Origin: CAYVQA01 sp045119035 | GTDB lineage: Bacteria > Bacillota_I > Bacilli_A > ML615J-28 > CAG-313 | Assembly (NCBI GenBank): GCA_045119035.1 | Contig: JBGVCU010000037.1 | Coordinates: 1-64,000, forward strand | Length of the DNA stretch: 64,000 nt | Reading direction: 5' to 3' | Shown here: one piece after another, positions 1 to 8,172 of the stretch | Numbering within the stretch: the stretch's first letter is position 1 | Layout of the letters: every line of letters starts with the position of its first letter | Made by a program: the position numbers and the translations under genes | The notes under the pieces: generated by a model | The model's database searches: none | Seen by the model: only the letters and a program-made list of their open reading frames with translations | What the model was told of the DNA's origin: nothing

Positions 1-34
1 TGATTTCATGAGGAATTCGTGATATAATAACCAT
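1..34 (-). CDS. 5' end of an unidentified protein (partial)
   Basis: Reading leftwards from an ATG at 34-32, the frame stays open to the window edge and gives only the first eleven residues (MVIISRIPHEI). A purine-rich ribosome site (AGAAAGGA) lies about nine bases upstream of the ATG, and a good promoter lies further upstream at 77-105 on the same strand. Eleven residues are too few to name a family. The gene is divergent from the exonuclease III gene. Confidence 0.5.
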   Translation of the reverse strand, partial: MVIISRIPHEI

Positions 35-76
35 AGATCTAAATCCTTTCTGATAAGTTTTTTTGTGGTTATTAAA

Positions 77-105
77 ATTATATCAGGGTTTAGATCTTTT
101 TTCAA
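77..105 (-). promoter_or_regulatory. SigA-type promoter of the leftward partial gene
   Basis: On the minus strand TTGAAA (105-100) and TATAAT (82-77) are separated by exactly 17 bases. The following leader holds two inverted repeats: AGATCTAAA at 35-43 with TTTAGATCT at 89-97, and TAATAACCA at 25-33 with TGGTTATTA at 66-74. The second could fold over the start codon if transcription begins early enough. Confidence 0.6.
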
Positions 106-168
106 TTATGAAAGTCTCACATCAATTGTAACACAACAAGACAATACTTTTATTCTAGACTACTATAT

Positions 169-197
169 TTGAAAAAATATGAAAAATAGTGTATAAT
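169..197 (+). promoter_or_regulatory. SigA-type promoter of exonuclease III
   Basis: TTGAAA (169-174) and TATAAT (192-197) with a 17-base spacer, followed by an AAAGGAG ribosome site before the ATG at 220. Confidence 0.7.
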
Positions 198-219
198 TAA
201 GAAAAAAGGAGTTGATCGT

Positions 220-987
220 ATGAAATTTATTTCATGGAATGTTAATGGACTTCGTGCTCAAATAAAAAAAGGATTTGAAGATTTTCTACATCAAGAAGAA
301 GCAGATTTTTATTGTATTCAAGAAACAAAAATGAAACGTGAACAGTTAGAAAAAGAGTTTCATGGCTATTATCATTTTTTTAATTCAGCAGTAAGACCAG
401 GTTATTCTGGAACATTAATTCTAACAAAACATCAACCACTTAATATATATTTAGATTTTTCAAAATATAAAGAAAATATTCATAATGATGAAGGTAGAGT
501 TATAACATTAGAATATAAGAATTTTTATTTAGTTAATGTATATGTACCTAATTCAGGAAATGAATTAAAAAGATTAGATTATAGAATGAGTTTTGATAAA
601 GATTTTTGTGATTACTTAAATTTTCTAAGAAAAGAAAAAAATGTAATTATTTGTGGAGATTTAAATGTAGCTCATCAACCAATTGATTTAAAAAATCCTA
701 AGACAAATACTAAAAATGCAGGCTTTACTTTAGAAGAAAGAATGGGATTTAGTGAATTATTATATACTGGGTTTGTAGATACATTTAGACATTTATATCC
801 AACAAAAATTCAATATTCATGGTGGAGTGCAAGATTTAACGCAAGACTTAACAACGTAGGATGGAGAATTGATTATTTTGTTGTAAATAAAGAAGCTATC
901 TCTAAAGTAAAAGATGCTTTTATTTTAGATAATATCTATGGTAGCGACCATTGTCCTGTAGGAATTATATTTGATGAAAAACTATAA
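220..987 (+). CDS. xth: Exodeoxyribonuclease III (AP endonuclease)
   Basis: This is an ExoIII-family apurinic/apyrimidinic endonuclease and 3'-5' exonuclease of base-excision repair, cytoplasmic, 255 residues and full length for the family. The family motifs appear in order: the N-terminal SWNVNGLR with metal-ligand Asn7, QETK with Glu35, VNVYVPNSG, GDLNVAHQPIDL, the WWSAR...GWRIDYF segment, and the C-terminal SDHCPVG with the catalytic Asp-His. It has its own promoter and a strong AAAGGAG site. Its last 17 bases overlap the next gene, so the two are probably co-transcribed. Confidence 0.95.
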   Translation: MKFISWNVNGLRAQIKKGFEDFLHQEEADFYCIQETKMKREQLEKEFHGYYHFFNSAVRPGYSGTLILTKHQPLNIYLDFSKYKENIHNDEGRVITLEYKNFYLVNVYVPNSGNELKRLDYRMSFDKDFCDYLNFLRKEKNVIICGDLNVAHQPIDLKNPKTNTKNAGFTLEERMGFSELLYTGFVDTFRHLYPTKIQYSWWSARFNARLNNVGWRIDYFVVNKEAISKVKDAFILDNIYGSDHCPVGIIFDEKL

Positions 988-1708
988 TTTACTTCAAGCA
1001 AAAACACTTGCTGAAGTTTCAAATGATATTTTATCTATTGGTGAAAGAAAAGAACATAGTCTTCATCGTATTATTAAATATATGATTGATCCTACATCAC
1101 TCAATCATGAAAAAAAGATATCTAATAAAATTGTAGATATCTGTATTGATAATAAAATATATGAAATTCAGACTAAAGCATTTCATAATTTACGAAGCAA
1201 ACTTGATGTTCTTTTAGATAATTATGAAGTAACTATAATATATCCATGTATAATTCATAAAACAATAATAAAATTTGATGAAAATGGAGAAGTTTTATTT
1301 ATAAGAAAATCTCCTAAAAAAGGTAAAGTTATTGAATTTTTACATGAATTATATAATATTAAGCAATATATCTTACATCCTAATTTAAAATTCGAATTAT
1401 TATGTTTTGATATTGAGGAATATCAACAACAAATTGAACCTACTTTTAAAAATAAAAGAGGTAAAATTAGAGTTGATCAAGTTCCAAATAACTTGATAGA
1501 TGTTATTGATATTAGTAATATAGATGATTTTTTAAAAATTATTCCAGTTTTTAATAAAAGATTTACTTATAAGGATTTTGTTAAAGTTTCAAAAGTTAGT
1601 AAAAAGAAATCTTCATTCATATTTAGTTTAATTAAATATTTGAATATATATGTTCAAGTAGATAAAATTGGTAATCAATATATATATGAAATGAAAAAAA
1701 GTTGTTAG
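971..1708 (+). CDS. Uncharacterised protein, possible PD-(D/E)XK-type nuclease fold
   Basis: I do not recognise a named family with certainty. The 245-residue soluble protein carries an Asp56...Glu65-Ile-Gln-Thr-Lys69 cluster in a predicted beta hairpin, followed by a helix (LRSKLDVLLDNY) and a strand-like VTIIYPCI. This resembles uncharacterised proteins with an EIQT motif that look like restriction-endonuclease-fold nucleases; that assignment is inference. The C-terminal 60 residues look like a winged helix. The start overlaps the exonuclease III gene by 17 bases, so a link to DNA repair is possible. A second Met follows immediately and could be the start. Confidence 0.5.
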   Translation: MMKNYNLLQAKTLAEVSNDILSIGERKEHSLHRIIKYMIDPTSLNHEKKISNKIVDICIDNKIYEIQTKAFHNLRSKLDVLLDNYEVTIIYPCIIHKTIIKFDENGEVLFIRKSPKKGKVIEFLHELYNIKQYILHPNLKFELLCFDIEEYQQQIEPTFKNKRGKIRVDQVPNNLIDVIDISNIDDFLKIIPVFNKRFTYKDFVKVSKVSKKKSSFIFSLIKYLNIYVQVDKIGNQYIYEMKKSC

Positions 1709-1723
1709 TATAACTAACAACTT
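1699..1723 (-). terminator. Hairpin terminator between convergent genes
   Basis: An 11-bp perfect stem with a 3-base loop. On the minus strand it is followed by a run of T (the A tract at 1694-1700), so it terminates the TSCPD gene. It overlaps the stop codon of the rightward gene. Confidence 0.65.
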
Positions 1724-1729
1724 AAGTAT

Positions 1730-1978
1730 TTATCTAGCTTTTTCTAAGGCTCTAGCTAATTGATCAGCACAACTTGTAGGACGTGGTCCACAAGTATTAC
1801 CTTTTAAGATTTCGATTGCTTTATCACAGTCGAATCCTTCTAGTATTTTACTAATTGCTTTTAAATTTCCAGGACATCCTCTTTCGAAACTTAAATTAGT
1901 AATTTTATTATCATCAGTAATATCAAAAGATATTTTTTGGCAACAAACATTTTCTGGTTTATAATCTACATGCTTCAT
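1730..1978 (-). CDS. TSCPD domain protein
   Basis: An 82-residue protein of the small TSCPD family (TIGR03905-like), often found as a stand-alone protein in Bacillota. The diagnostic segment CGPRPTSCADQLARAL lies at about residues 62-77, and further Cys residues at the N-terminus (VCCQK) and in ERGCPG suggest metal or cofactor binding. The biochemical function is unknown; the same domain occurs at the C-terminus of some class II ribonucleotide reductases. It is transcribed leftwards alone, with TGGAGG upstream of the ATG and a likely promoter (TTGTAA, 17-base spacer, TATAAT) in the gap before the cysteine desulfurase gene. Confidence 0.85.
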   Translation of the reverse strand: MKHVDYKPENVCCQKISFDITDDNKITNLSFERGCPGNLKAISKILEGFDCDKAIEILKGNTCGPRPTSCADQLARALEKAR

Positions 1979-2057
1979 AATATACCTCCAAATTTATATA
2001 TATTATACTTTATAATCTAACTTTTTACAAATAAATCACTTTAGAAAGGAAAACATT

Positions 2058-3173
2058 ATGATCTATTTTGATAACGCCGCAACAACAAAGACATCACAAA
2101 TTGTTTTAGATATATACAATAGAACAGCAAGTGAATGTTGGTTTAATGCTTCTAGTCCTCATATGCTTGGGACAAAAGCAAATAATTTATATAATAAAGC
2201 AAAATCTTTAGTAACAAAAAATTTAAATACAACAAATCATAATGTAATTTTCACAAGTGGTGCCACTGAAGCAAATAATATTGCTATATATGGTATTTGT
2301 AATAAATATGCTAACCAAAATGCAAGAATTATAACATCTAAAATTGAACACCCATCTGTTTTAAATTGTTTTAAAGATTTAGAACAAAAAGGATTTGATG
2401 TTATATATCTTAATACATTAGATGATGGAACAGTAGATTTAAATATGTTAAAAGATTCTTTAAATAATAATACTGTTTTAGTATCAATTATGTGGGTTAA
2501 TAATATTATTGGTTCAATTAATAATATTAATGAAATAATAAAACTTGTTAAGCCTTATAAAAAAACTAAACTTCATATTGATGCAGTTCAAGGAATTGGT
2601 AAATTAAATATTTCATTTAACACTAATGAAGTAGATTTACTAACATTAAGCTCTCATAAAATTCATGGAATTAAAGGTGTAGGAGCGCTTGTTTACAAAG
2701 AAAACATTATTTTAGATGAATTTTTAAAAGGTTCTAATCAACAACAAGCAAAATCAGGAACAATTGATTTACCAGGGTGTGTTGCTTGTGCGAAGAGTGT
2801 TGATGAGGCTTTTAAAAATATGAATAACACAATTAATCATGTTAAAAAGATTAAAAATTATTTAATAAATGAATTAAAAACTTTAGAATATATCACAATA
2901 AATAGTGGTGAAAATTCATCACCATATATTCTAAATTTTAGCTATCATAATTTATATTCAGAAACATTGATGCATTATTTTGAAGAACATGATATATATG
3001 TTTCAATTTCATCAGCTTGTAATGATAAGCAAAGAAAACCAGAACGAACAGTATTAGAAAAAACTAAAGATCAAAATCTTGCCTTAACTTCAATTCGTTT
3101 AAGTTTTCATTTAGATAATACACTTGATGAAGCAAAAAAATTTATTGAAGTATTAAAACAATATCGAAAGTAG
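2058..3173 (+). CDS. nifS: Cysteine desulfurase (NifS/IscS family)
   Basis: A PLP enzyme that removes sulfur from L-cysteine as an enzyme-bound persulfide. The 371 residues show YFDNAATT at the N-terminus, TSGATEANN, an EHPSV histidine that stacks on PLP, DAVQ, the PLP lysine in SSHKIHG (Lys201), and the sulfur-accepting Cys321 in SSACND. The gene lies 6 bases before thiI, the arrangement of the dedicated B. subtilis NifZ-ThiI pair, so the probable role is supplying sulfur for 4-thiouridine in tRNA, and perhaps other sulfur transfers. The short loop around Cys321 differs from the usual SSACSS. Start chosen from the AAAGGA site. Confidence 0.92.
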   Translation: MIYFDNAATTKTSQIVLDIYNRTASECWFNASSPHMLGTKANNLYNKAKSLVTKNLNTTNHNVIFTSGATEANNIAIYGICNKYANQNARIITSKIEHPSVLNCFKDLEQKGFDVIYLNTLDDGTVDLNMLKDSLNNNTVLVSIMWVNNIIGSINNINEIIKLVKPYKKTKLHIDAVQGIGKLNISFNTNEVDLLTLSSHKIHGIKGVGALVYKENIILDEFLKGSNQQQAKSGTIDLPGCVACAKSVDEAFKNMNNTINHVKKIKNYLINELKTLEYITINSGENSSPYILNFSYHNLYSETLMHYFEEHDIYVSISSACNDKQRKPERTVLEKTKDQNLALTSIRLSFHLDNTLDEAKKFIEVLKQYRK

Positions 3174-3179
3174 GACTTT

Positions 3180-4403
3180 ATGAATCAAAATTTATATGAT
3201 CACATTTTAATTAGATATGGTGAATTAAGTTTAAAAAAATCAAATAGAAAACAATTTACTCAAAAAGTAAATGACCATATCAAAAGTTCTTTAAGAAGAT
3301 TTAAAGAATTAACATTTGAAAATAGAGGAATGCGTTATTATGTACATTTAAATGGTATAAATCCAACTGATGTAATTCCTTATTTAGAAAAAATTCCTGG
3401 AATCTTTTCTTTTTCCGTTGTAGCAAGAACTGCTTCAAATATGGATGATATAAAAGAACTTGCTAAAAAAATTATCTTAGAAGAGGATTATTTAGGTAAA
3501 ACATTTAAAGTAGAGACAAATCGTGGAGATAAAACATTCCCACATTCTTCAATTGAAATTTCTAAAATGGTAAGTGGATTTTTATTTAAAAATATTGAAG
3601 GATTAAAAGCAGATGTACATAATCCAGATTTTACAGTTAACATTGATGTTAGAGATGAAGGGACATTTATTTTTACAAAAGTAATATATGGTATGGGTGG
3701 TTTACCTTATGGATCACTTGGTAAGGGACTTCTAATGATTAGTGGCGGAATTGATTCTGTTGTTGCTGGATACTTAAGTATAAAAAAGGGTCTAGAAATT
3801 GAAACTGTCCATTATGCATCTCCTCCATATACATCTGATAATGCTTTACAAAAAGTTGTAGATTTACTAGAAACTTTAGCTCCATATGTTAATGGTGGAA
3901 AGATTAAATTATATGTAGTTCCATTTACTGAAATTCAAGACAATATATATAAACATTGTAGAAATGATTATTGTATTACAATAATGCGTAGAATGATGTA
4001 TCGTATTGGAGAAAAACTAGCAAGAAGAAGAAAATGTTTAACAATTTTAAATGGAGAAAGTGTTGGACAAGTTGCATCACAAACATTAGAAAGTATTAGT
4101 GTAATTGAAAATGTTGCTTCTATTCCTGTTATTAGACCACTTGCAATGTATGATAAAAAAGATATTATTGATATCGCTGTTAAAATTAAAAGTTTCGATA
4201 TTTCAATAAGACCATATGAAGATTGTTGTACAGTTTTTGTTCCTAAACATCCTCAAATTAAACCTAAATTAGATGTTTCTATTGAAGAAGAAAATCATTT
4301 TAATTATGAAGAAATGATTGAAACAGCTGTAAATAATGTTCAAGTAATCGAAATAGATATGAATAAACATTACTCTGTATTTGAAGAAAGTGACATTCTA
4401 TAA
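3180..4403 (+). CDS. thiI: tRNA 4-thiouridine synthase ThiI
   Basis: ThiI adenylates uridine 8 of tRNA and receives sulfur from a cysteine desulfurase. The 407 residues contain an N-terminal ferredoxin-like/THUMP region (about 1-165), the PP-loop SGGIDS (188-193) and the conserved GESVGQVASQT segment. There is no C-terminal rhodanese domain, matching the shorter Bacillus form rather than the 480-residue enterobacterial enzyme. It lies 6 bases downstream of its likely sulfur donor and ends before a spore gene that has its own promoter-like sequence. The ribosome site (AGGA) is modest. Confidence 0.94.
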   Translation: MNQNLYDHILIRYGELSLKKSNRKQFTQKVNDHIKSSLRRFKELTFENRGMRYYVHLNGINPTDVIPYLEKIPGIFSFSVVARTASNMDDIKELAKKIILEEDYLGKTFKVETNRGDKTFPHSSIEISKMVSGFLFKNIEGLKADVHNPDFTVNIDVRDEGTFIFTKVIYGMGGLPYGSLGKGLLMISGGIDSVVAGYLSIKKGLEIETVHYASPPYTSDNALQKVVDLLETLAPYVNGGKIKLYVVPFTEIQDNIYKHCRNDYCITIMRRMMYRIGEKLARRRKCLTILNGESVGQVASQTLESISVIENVASIPVIRPLAMYDKKDIIDIAVKIKSFDISIRPYEDCCTVFVPKHPQIKPKLDVSIEEENHFNYEEMIETAVNNVQVIEIDMNKHYSVFEESDIL

Positions 4404-4428
4404 TACCAAAAATTGTTAATAAAATATT

Positions 4429-4458
4429 TAAATAATTTTATCTAAATTGTTAATACTA
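4429..4458 (+). promoter_or_regulatory. Possible forespore (SigG-like) promoter of the SASP gene
   Basis: TAAATA (4429-4434) and AATACTA (4452-4458) are separated by 17 bases. Each differs at one position from the SigG consensus (TGMATA, CATACTA). No convincing SigA promoter is visible in this gap. Confidence 0.4.
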
Positions 4459-4480
4459 ATTTTGACAAGGAGGTGAAATT

Positions 4481-4681
4481 ATGAATAATTCATCTTATAA
4501 CAAAAGTAAACTTGTGGTTCCAGGTTCACAAAATGCTGTATCACAAATGAAGTATGAAATTGCTAATGAATTAGGTGTTAACCTAGGACCAGATGCAAGT
4601 GCTAGACAAAATGGTTCAGTTGGTGGAGAAATCACTAGACGTTTAGTAGCAATGGCACAAAATCAATTATCAGGTAAATAA
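4481..4681 (+). CDS. Alpha/beta-type small acid-soluble spore protein
   Basis: A 66-residue DNA-coating protein of the forespore that protects spore DNA from UV and heat. Family hallmarks are the LVVPGSQNAV start of helix one, the germination-protease cleavage region YEIANELGV, and the conserved NGSVGGEITRRLV block. Length is normal. A strong AAGGAGGTG ribosome site precedes the ATG, and a terminator follows 16 bases after the stop. It is good evidence that the organism forms endospores. Expression in the forespore is known for the family, and a SigG-like promoter can be proposed upstream. Confidence 0.96.
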   Translation: MNNSSYNKSKLVVPGSQNAVSQMKYEIANELGVNLGPDASARQNGSVGGEITRRLVAMAQNQLSGK

Positions 4682-4696
4682 GACTGATTAGATTTT

Positions 4697-4725
4697 AAAA
4701 GGAGCTAAATAATAGCTCCTTTTTA
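4697..4725 (+). terminator. Rho-independent terminator after the SASP gene
   Basis: Stem AAAAGGAGCTA/TAGCTCCTTTT with a 5-base loop, followed by T residues. Confidence 0.85.
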
Positions 4726-4757
4726 TATATATCGCTTATTAAGCTATTTCTATATTC

Positions 4758-4786
4758 TTGCAAAATCGATAAAAAAATGTTATTAT
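4758..4786 (+). promoter_or_regulatory. SigA-type promoter of the membrane protein gene
   Basis: TTGCAA (4758-4763) and TATTAT (4781-4786) with a 17-base spacer, shortly before a GGAGG ribosome site. Confidence 0.55.
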
Positions 4787-4811
4787 ATATATAGTTTAAG
4801 TGGAGGTTAGT

Positions 4812-5444
4812 ATGAGTAAAATAATTATTCCTGAAAATTATGAAGAAGCATTAAAACGAAAAGAAGAAGTATTAAATATAATTAATGAATATAGTATAGC
4901 TCTATTAAATGAGACAGAACTTCCTTGTTCAGAAGAAGAAATAGAATTATTACAACAAGAATATGCTTTGCTTGATGAATATGTTGAACTTACATCAACT
5001 GAAAAAGAAGCAATAAAGAAGAATGATAAAACAAAATATAATGAAGAAGTATTAGAAGATGGAACAATCAATAAAGTAGAAGTTGTTTCATTTTGGGACA
5101 AAGTAAATCCATTTATTTTTGTTTATGGAATTGTTGCAGTAATTGGTTCATTATGGTTTGCTATCCAAGGTATTGGTATTCAATTTATTAATATTTTCAC
5201 TGATATGGCAGTAAAACATCAGTGGGATTTATCAACTTGGACTGATAGCCAAATCAATTGGCTTTTAGCTAGTATGGTTGTAATTTATCCAATTTTATTT
5301 GTAATTGTTTCATTTTTTGTTGCTAGATTTGCATGTAGAAATAAAGAAACAAGAAAAGTTGGTTATATTACATTACTTGTTCATTTTGTTGTAGCTGCAA
5401 TTAACACTACAATTATCGTTGTTAGAATTTTAGGTTTAAATTAA
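4812..5444 (+). CDS. Uncharacterised membrane protein, three predicted TM helices
   Basis: No family recognised. The 210-residue protein has a charged, probably coiled-coil N-terminus (about 1-85, rich in Glu and Lys) and then three hydrophobic segments, at about 95-118 (NPFIFVYGIVAVIG...), 145-170 and 182-207. The ATG at 4812 is taken as start because the upstream in-frame GTG at 4800 is part of the GTGGAGG ribosome-binding site. The stop codon overlaps the ATG of the rRNA methyltransferase by one base, so the two genes are translationally coupled. Confidence 0.8.
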   Translation: MSKIIIPENYEEALKRKEEVLNIINEYSIALLNETELPCSEEEIELLQQEYALLDEYVELTSTEKEAIKKNDKTKYNEEVLEDGTINKVEVVSFWDKVNPFIFVYGIVAVIGSLWFAIQGIGIQFINIFTDMAVKHQWDLSTWTDSQINWLLASMVVIYPILFVIVSFFVARFACRNKETRKVGYITLLVHFVVAAINTTIIVVRILGLN

Positions 5445-6181
5445 TGCAAGTAATTGAATCTGTAAATAATCCAAAAATAGTTGAACTAAAAAAACTTCAA
5501 GATAAAAAAACGAGACTAATTCAAAAACAGTTTTTAGTTGAAGGTTATCATTTAGTTACTGAATCTTGTAAACACAAACGATTAGATTATATTCTTTCTA
5601 CTAATAAAGAAGATTTTGATAAATTTAAAACTGATGGATTTTTAGTTAACCAAAAAATAATTGATAAACTTAGTACTACAACTTCCTCTCAAGGTATTAT
5701 TGGTGTTGTCAAAATTTTAGATACAACATATGATATATCAAAATATAAAAAAATTGTATTACTGGATAATATTAATGATCCAGGTAATCTTGGAACAATT
5801 ATTAGAACATCTGCTGCACTTGGAATTGATGCTATTTTTACAAGTTTAGATACTGTAGATATATATAATGAAAAAGTTATAAGAGCAACTCAAGGAAGTA
5901 TTTTTAAAATTCCTGTAGTAAGATGTGATTTATTAGAAATAATAAATGAATTAAAAGCAAATAATATTAAAGTATTAGCAACTTCATTAAATACAAGTAA
6001 TGAAATAAAAGATATTAATAATCTAAATAAGTTTGCTATTGTTTTTGGAAATGAAGCAAATGGAGTAAGAGATGAAGTATTTAATTTAGTTGATGAAAAA
6101 TTTAAAATTAAAATGTATAATGATGTCGAATCTTTAAATGTAGCAATTGCATGTGCAATCTGCATTTATCATTTATCTTAA
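5444..6181 (+). CDS. TrmH/SpoU-family RNA 2'-O-methyltransferase
   Basis: A SPOUT-class methyltransferase that uses S-adenosylmethionine to 2'-O-methylate a ribose in rRNA or tRNA. The 245 residues have an N-terminal substrate-binding region (SpoU_sub_bind-like, about 1-95) and the three family motifs: DNINDPGNLGTIIRT (catalytic Arg near residue 120), IVFGNEANGV, and MYNDVESLNVAIA, which form the knotted cofactor site. Length and layout fit the RlmB/YsgA group. The exact target nucleotide cannot be read from sequence. Start overlaps the preceding stop by one base. Confidence 0.9.
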   Translation: MQVIESVNNPKIVELKKLQDKKTRLIQKQFLVEGYHLVTESCKHKRLDYILSTNKEDFDKFKTDGFLVNQKIIDKLSTTTSSQGIIGVVKILDTTYDISKYKKIVLLDNINDPGNLGTIIRTSAALGIDAIFTSLDTVDIYNEKVIRATQGSIFKIPVVRCDLLEIINELKANNIKVLATSLNTSNEIKDINNLNKFAIVFGNEANGVRDEVFNLVDEKFKIKMYNDVESLNVAIACAICIYHLS

Positions 6182-6197
6182 GTAAAGGAGGATCAAC

Positions 6198-7487
6198 ATG
6201 TCTTCAAAATGGTATAAAATAGATAATGCTGGAAAGATTTTTCCAACTGTATGGAGTAAAGAAGAACGTAGCAGTTTTAGACTTAGTGCTGTTTTGAAGG
6301 ATGAAGTTGATGAAAGTTTACTTAAAATAGCAGTAACTAAAGCCCTACAAAGATTTCCTACGTTTAACGTAAAACTTCGTAGAGGCTTTTTTTGGTATTA
6401 TTTAGAAGCAAATAATAAAGAACCAATTATTGAAGTTGATAAAAATATCTTTAGTAAGATTACATTAAAAACCCTAGATGGATATTTATTTAAAGTAACA
6501 TATTATGGAAGACGTGTTGCTATAGATATATTCCATGCTATTACAGATGGTAAAGGTGGAATGGAGTTTTTTAAATGTATTCTATATTATTATTTTGAAC
6601 TTCTTGGTGGAATATTTGAAAATAAAGGCGAAATACTAACACACGAATTAGAACAGTTTTATGATGAAAAAGAAGATAGTTTCATTAGAAATTATAATAA
6701 AAAAGATATTATTAAATTCAATGAACCAAAAGTACATAAGATAAAAAATGTCAGAATGTATGGTAAAGGACGTTTTGGAGTATACCATACAATACTATCA
6801 GTTAGTCAAATTAAAGAGGTATGTAGAAAATACGATTGTACAGTAACTGAATATATATCTAGCTGTATGTTACAATCAATTTATCAAAATGAATACAATG
6901 ATTTAACCAAAGATGAGATATATACTTTATTTGTTACAGTTAACGCTAGGAAATATTTCAATAGTAAGACGCTTAGAAACTTTGCTTTATTTATTAGAAG
7001 TTCATCAAAATTTAAAGATAATATGGAATTTGCTGATTTTATCGATGAATCAAAAACATTCTTTAAACGTGAACTTACCAAAGAAAGATTACAATCAAGA
7101 ATTGTTCAAAATGTGAATATAGAAAAAAACTTCTTTGTTAGAGCACTACCACTATTTTTAAAAATATTAGTGATGAAAATAGGATATAAATTTCTTGCTG
7201 ATGATTTGGATACAATGAATTTCTCAAATCTAGGTGTAGTAAATTGTCCGGTTGGTTTTGAAAAATATATTGAAAGATTTGAATTTATTTTAGGAGCATC
7301 GAAGTCACTTCCAATGGGAGCTACTTGTATTTCATATAATGATACCTTAGTTTATACAGCATCTTTAGCATGTTTAGAAAAAAATCTTCTTAAAAAAGTA
7401 TTAGATCAATTTGTAAAAGATGGATTAGAATGTGTAATTGAAATGAATAACTTGGAGGTAGAAGATGAAAAAATGTCCGAACTGTAA
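6198..7487 (+). CDS. Condensation-type acyltransferase (alcohol acetyltransferase-like)
   Basis: A 429-residue protein resembling the alcohol acetyltransferase/condensation-domain superfamily, whose HxxxDG motif transfers an acyl group from a thioester to an alcohol or amine. The motif is visible as FHAITDGKGG with His113 and Asp117-Gly118. The second half contains the expected N-R segment (VTVNARKYF) and an NFSNLGVV-like motif. It overlaps the next gene by 23 bases; a zinc-ribbon membrane protein in that position is a recurring partner in gut Bacillota. The acyl donor and acceptor are unknown. Strong AAAGGAGG ribosome site. Confidence 0.75.
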   Translation: MSSKWYKIDNAGKIFPTVWSKEERSSFRLSAVLKDEVDESLLKIAVTKALQRFPTFNVKLRRGFFWYYLEANNKEPIIEVDKNIFSKITLKTLDGYLFKVTYYGRRVAIDIFHAITDGKGGMEFFKCILYYYFELLGGIFENKGEILTHELEQFYDEKEDSFIRNYNKKDIIKFNEPKVHKIKNVRMYGKGRFGVYHTILSVSQIKEVCRKYDCTVTEYISSCMLQSIYQNEYNDLTKDEIYTLFVTVNARKYFNSKTLRNFALFIRSSSKFKDNMEFADFIDESKTFFKRELTKERLQSRIVQNVNIEKNFFVRALPLFLKILVMKIGYKFLADDLDTMNFSNLGVVNCPVGFEKYIERFEFILGASKSLPMGATCISYNDTLVYTASLACLEKNLLKKVLDQFVKDGLECVIEMNNLEVEDEKMSEL

Positions 7488-8145
7488 AGTGTTTTTTAAA
7501 TCAGAAAGAAAATCTTGTCCTTTTTGTCATAATGTATTAGATAAAATTAACGAGGATAATTCATATCAAGAATATCCAAAATATGAAATAGAAAATCCTC
7601 CTAAAAGAACTTTTTTAAAGATTTGTATTTTAGTTACTTTAATGATTATTGTTTCGACAATAACAATAAATTTACTTACAATTAATAAAGAAAATCCTGT
7701 TTATTGGTTTACTATCGTGCTAGGTGGATTGTTTTTTACTTGGATTTTAGTAGGTGTAACAATTATTTCAAAAAACAATATTGTACTTAAAATAATATTA
7801 CAAGCCATTACTGTTGAACTAATTTTACATTCAATAGAAATGAATACTGAACTTCCAACAACATTTAGTTTAGTATATGTAATTCCATTTATTTTTGTTG
7901 CAATTATTTTAACATCTTCAATACTAATGTTATCAATGCCAAAAAGAGCACATAGTTATATATTATATTTAATAATAATGAGTGTATTAGGAATTATTCC
8001 ATTTATTATTATTTTGGTTAAGGATTATAAACCTCTTTGGCCAAGCTTATGTTCATTATGTGTTTCAAGTGTAACAATAATAGGTATATTCTTTTTTGGA
8101 TTTAGAACTTTAATTGAAGAATTAAGAAAAAAACTACATATGTAA
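7465..8145 (+). CDS. DUF6320-type zinc-ribbon membrane protein
   Basis: A 226-residue protein with an N-terminal zinc ribbon (CPNC at residues 4-7, CPFC at about 18-21), a short linker, and roughly six hydrophobic helices between residues 50 and 215. It matches the uncharacterised DUF6320 architecture. The GGAGGT ribosome site and the start lie inside the end of the acyltransferase gene, so the two products are made together and may form one membrane-associated acylation system (inference). A bidirectional terminator follows directly. Confidence 0.75.
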   Translation: MKKCPNCKVFFKSERKSCPFCHNVLDKINEDNSYQEYPKYEIENPPKRTFLKICILVTLMIIVSTITINLLTINKENPVYWFTIVLGGLFFTWILVGVTIISKNNIVLKIILQAITVELILHSIEMNTELPTTFSLVYVIPFIFVAIILTSSILMLSMPKRAHSYILYLIIMSVLGIIPFIIILVKDYKPLWPSLCSLCVSSVTIIGIFFFGFRTLIEELRKKLHM

Positions 8146-8171
8146 AAAACTCCTCAAAAATGAGGAGTTTT
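8146..8171. terminator. Bidirectional terminator
   Basis: Symmetrical stem AAAACTCCTCA/TGAGGAGTTTT with an AAAA loop, between the DUF6320 gene and the convergent nucleoside kinase gene. Confidence 0.85.
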
Positions 8172-8172
8172 A

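Noticed and set aside
4410..4455. Direct repeat AAATTGTTAATA before the SASP gene
   Set aside because: Two copies 34 bases apart in very AT-rich DNA can arise by chance, and the second overlaps the proposed promoter spacer.
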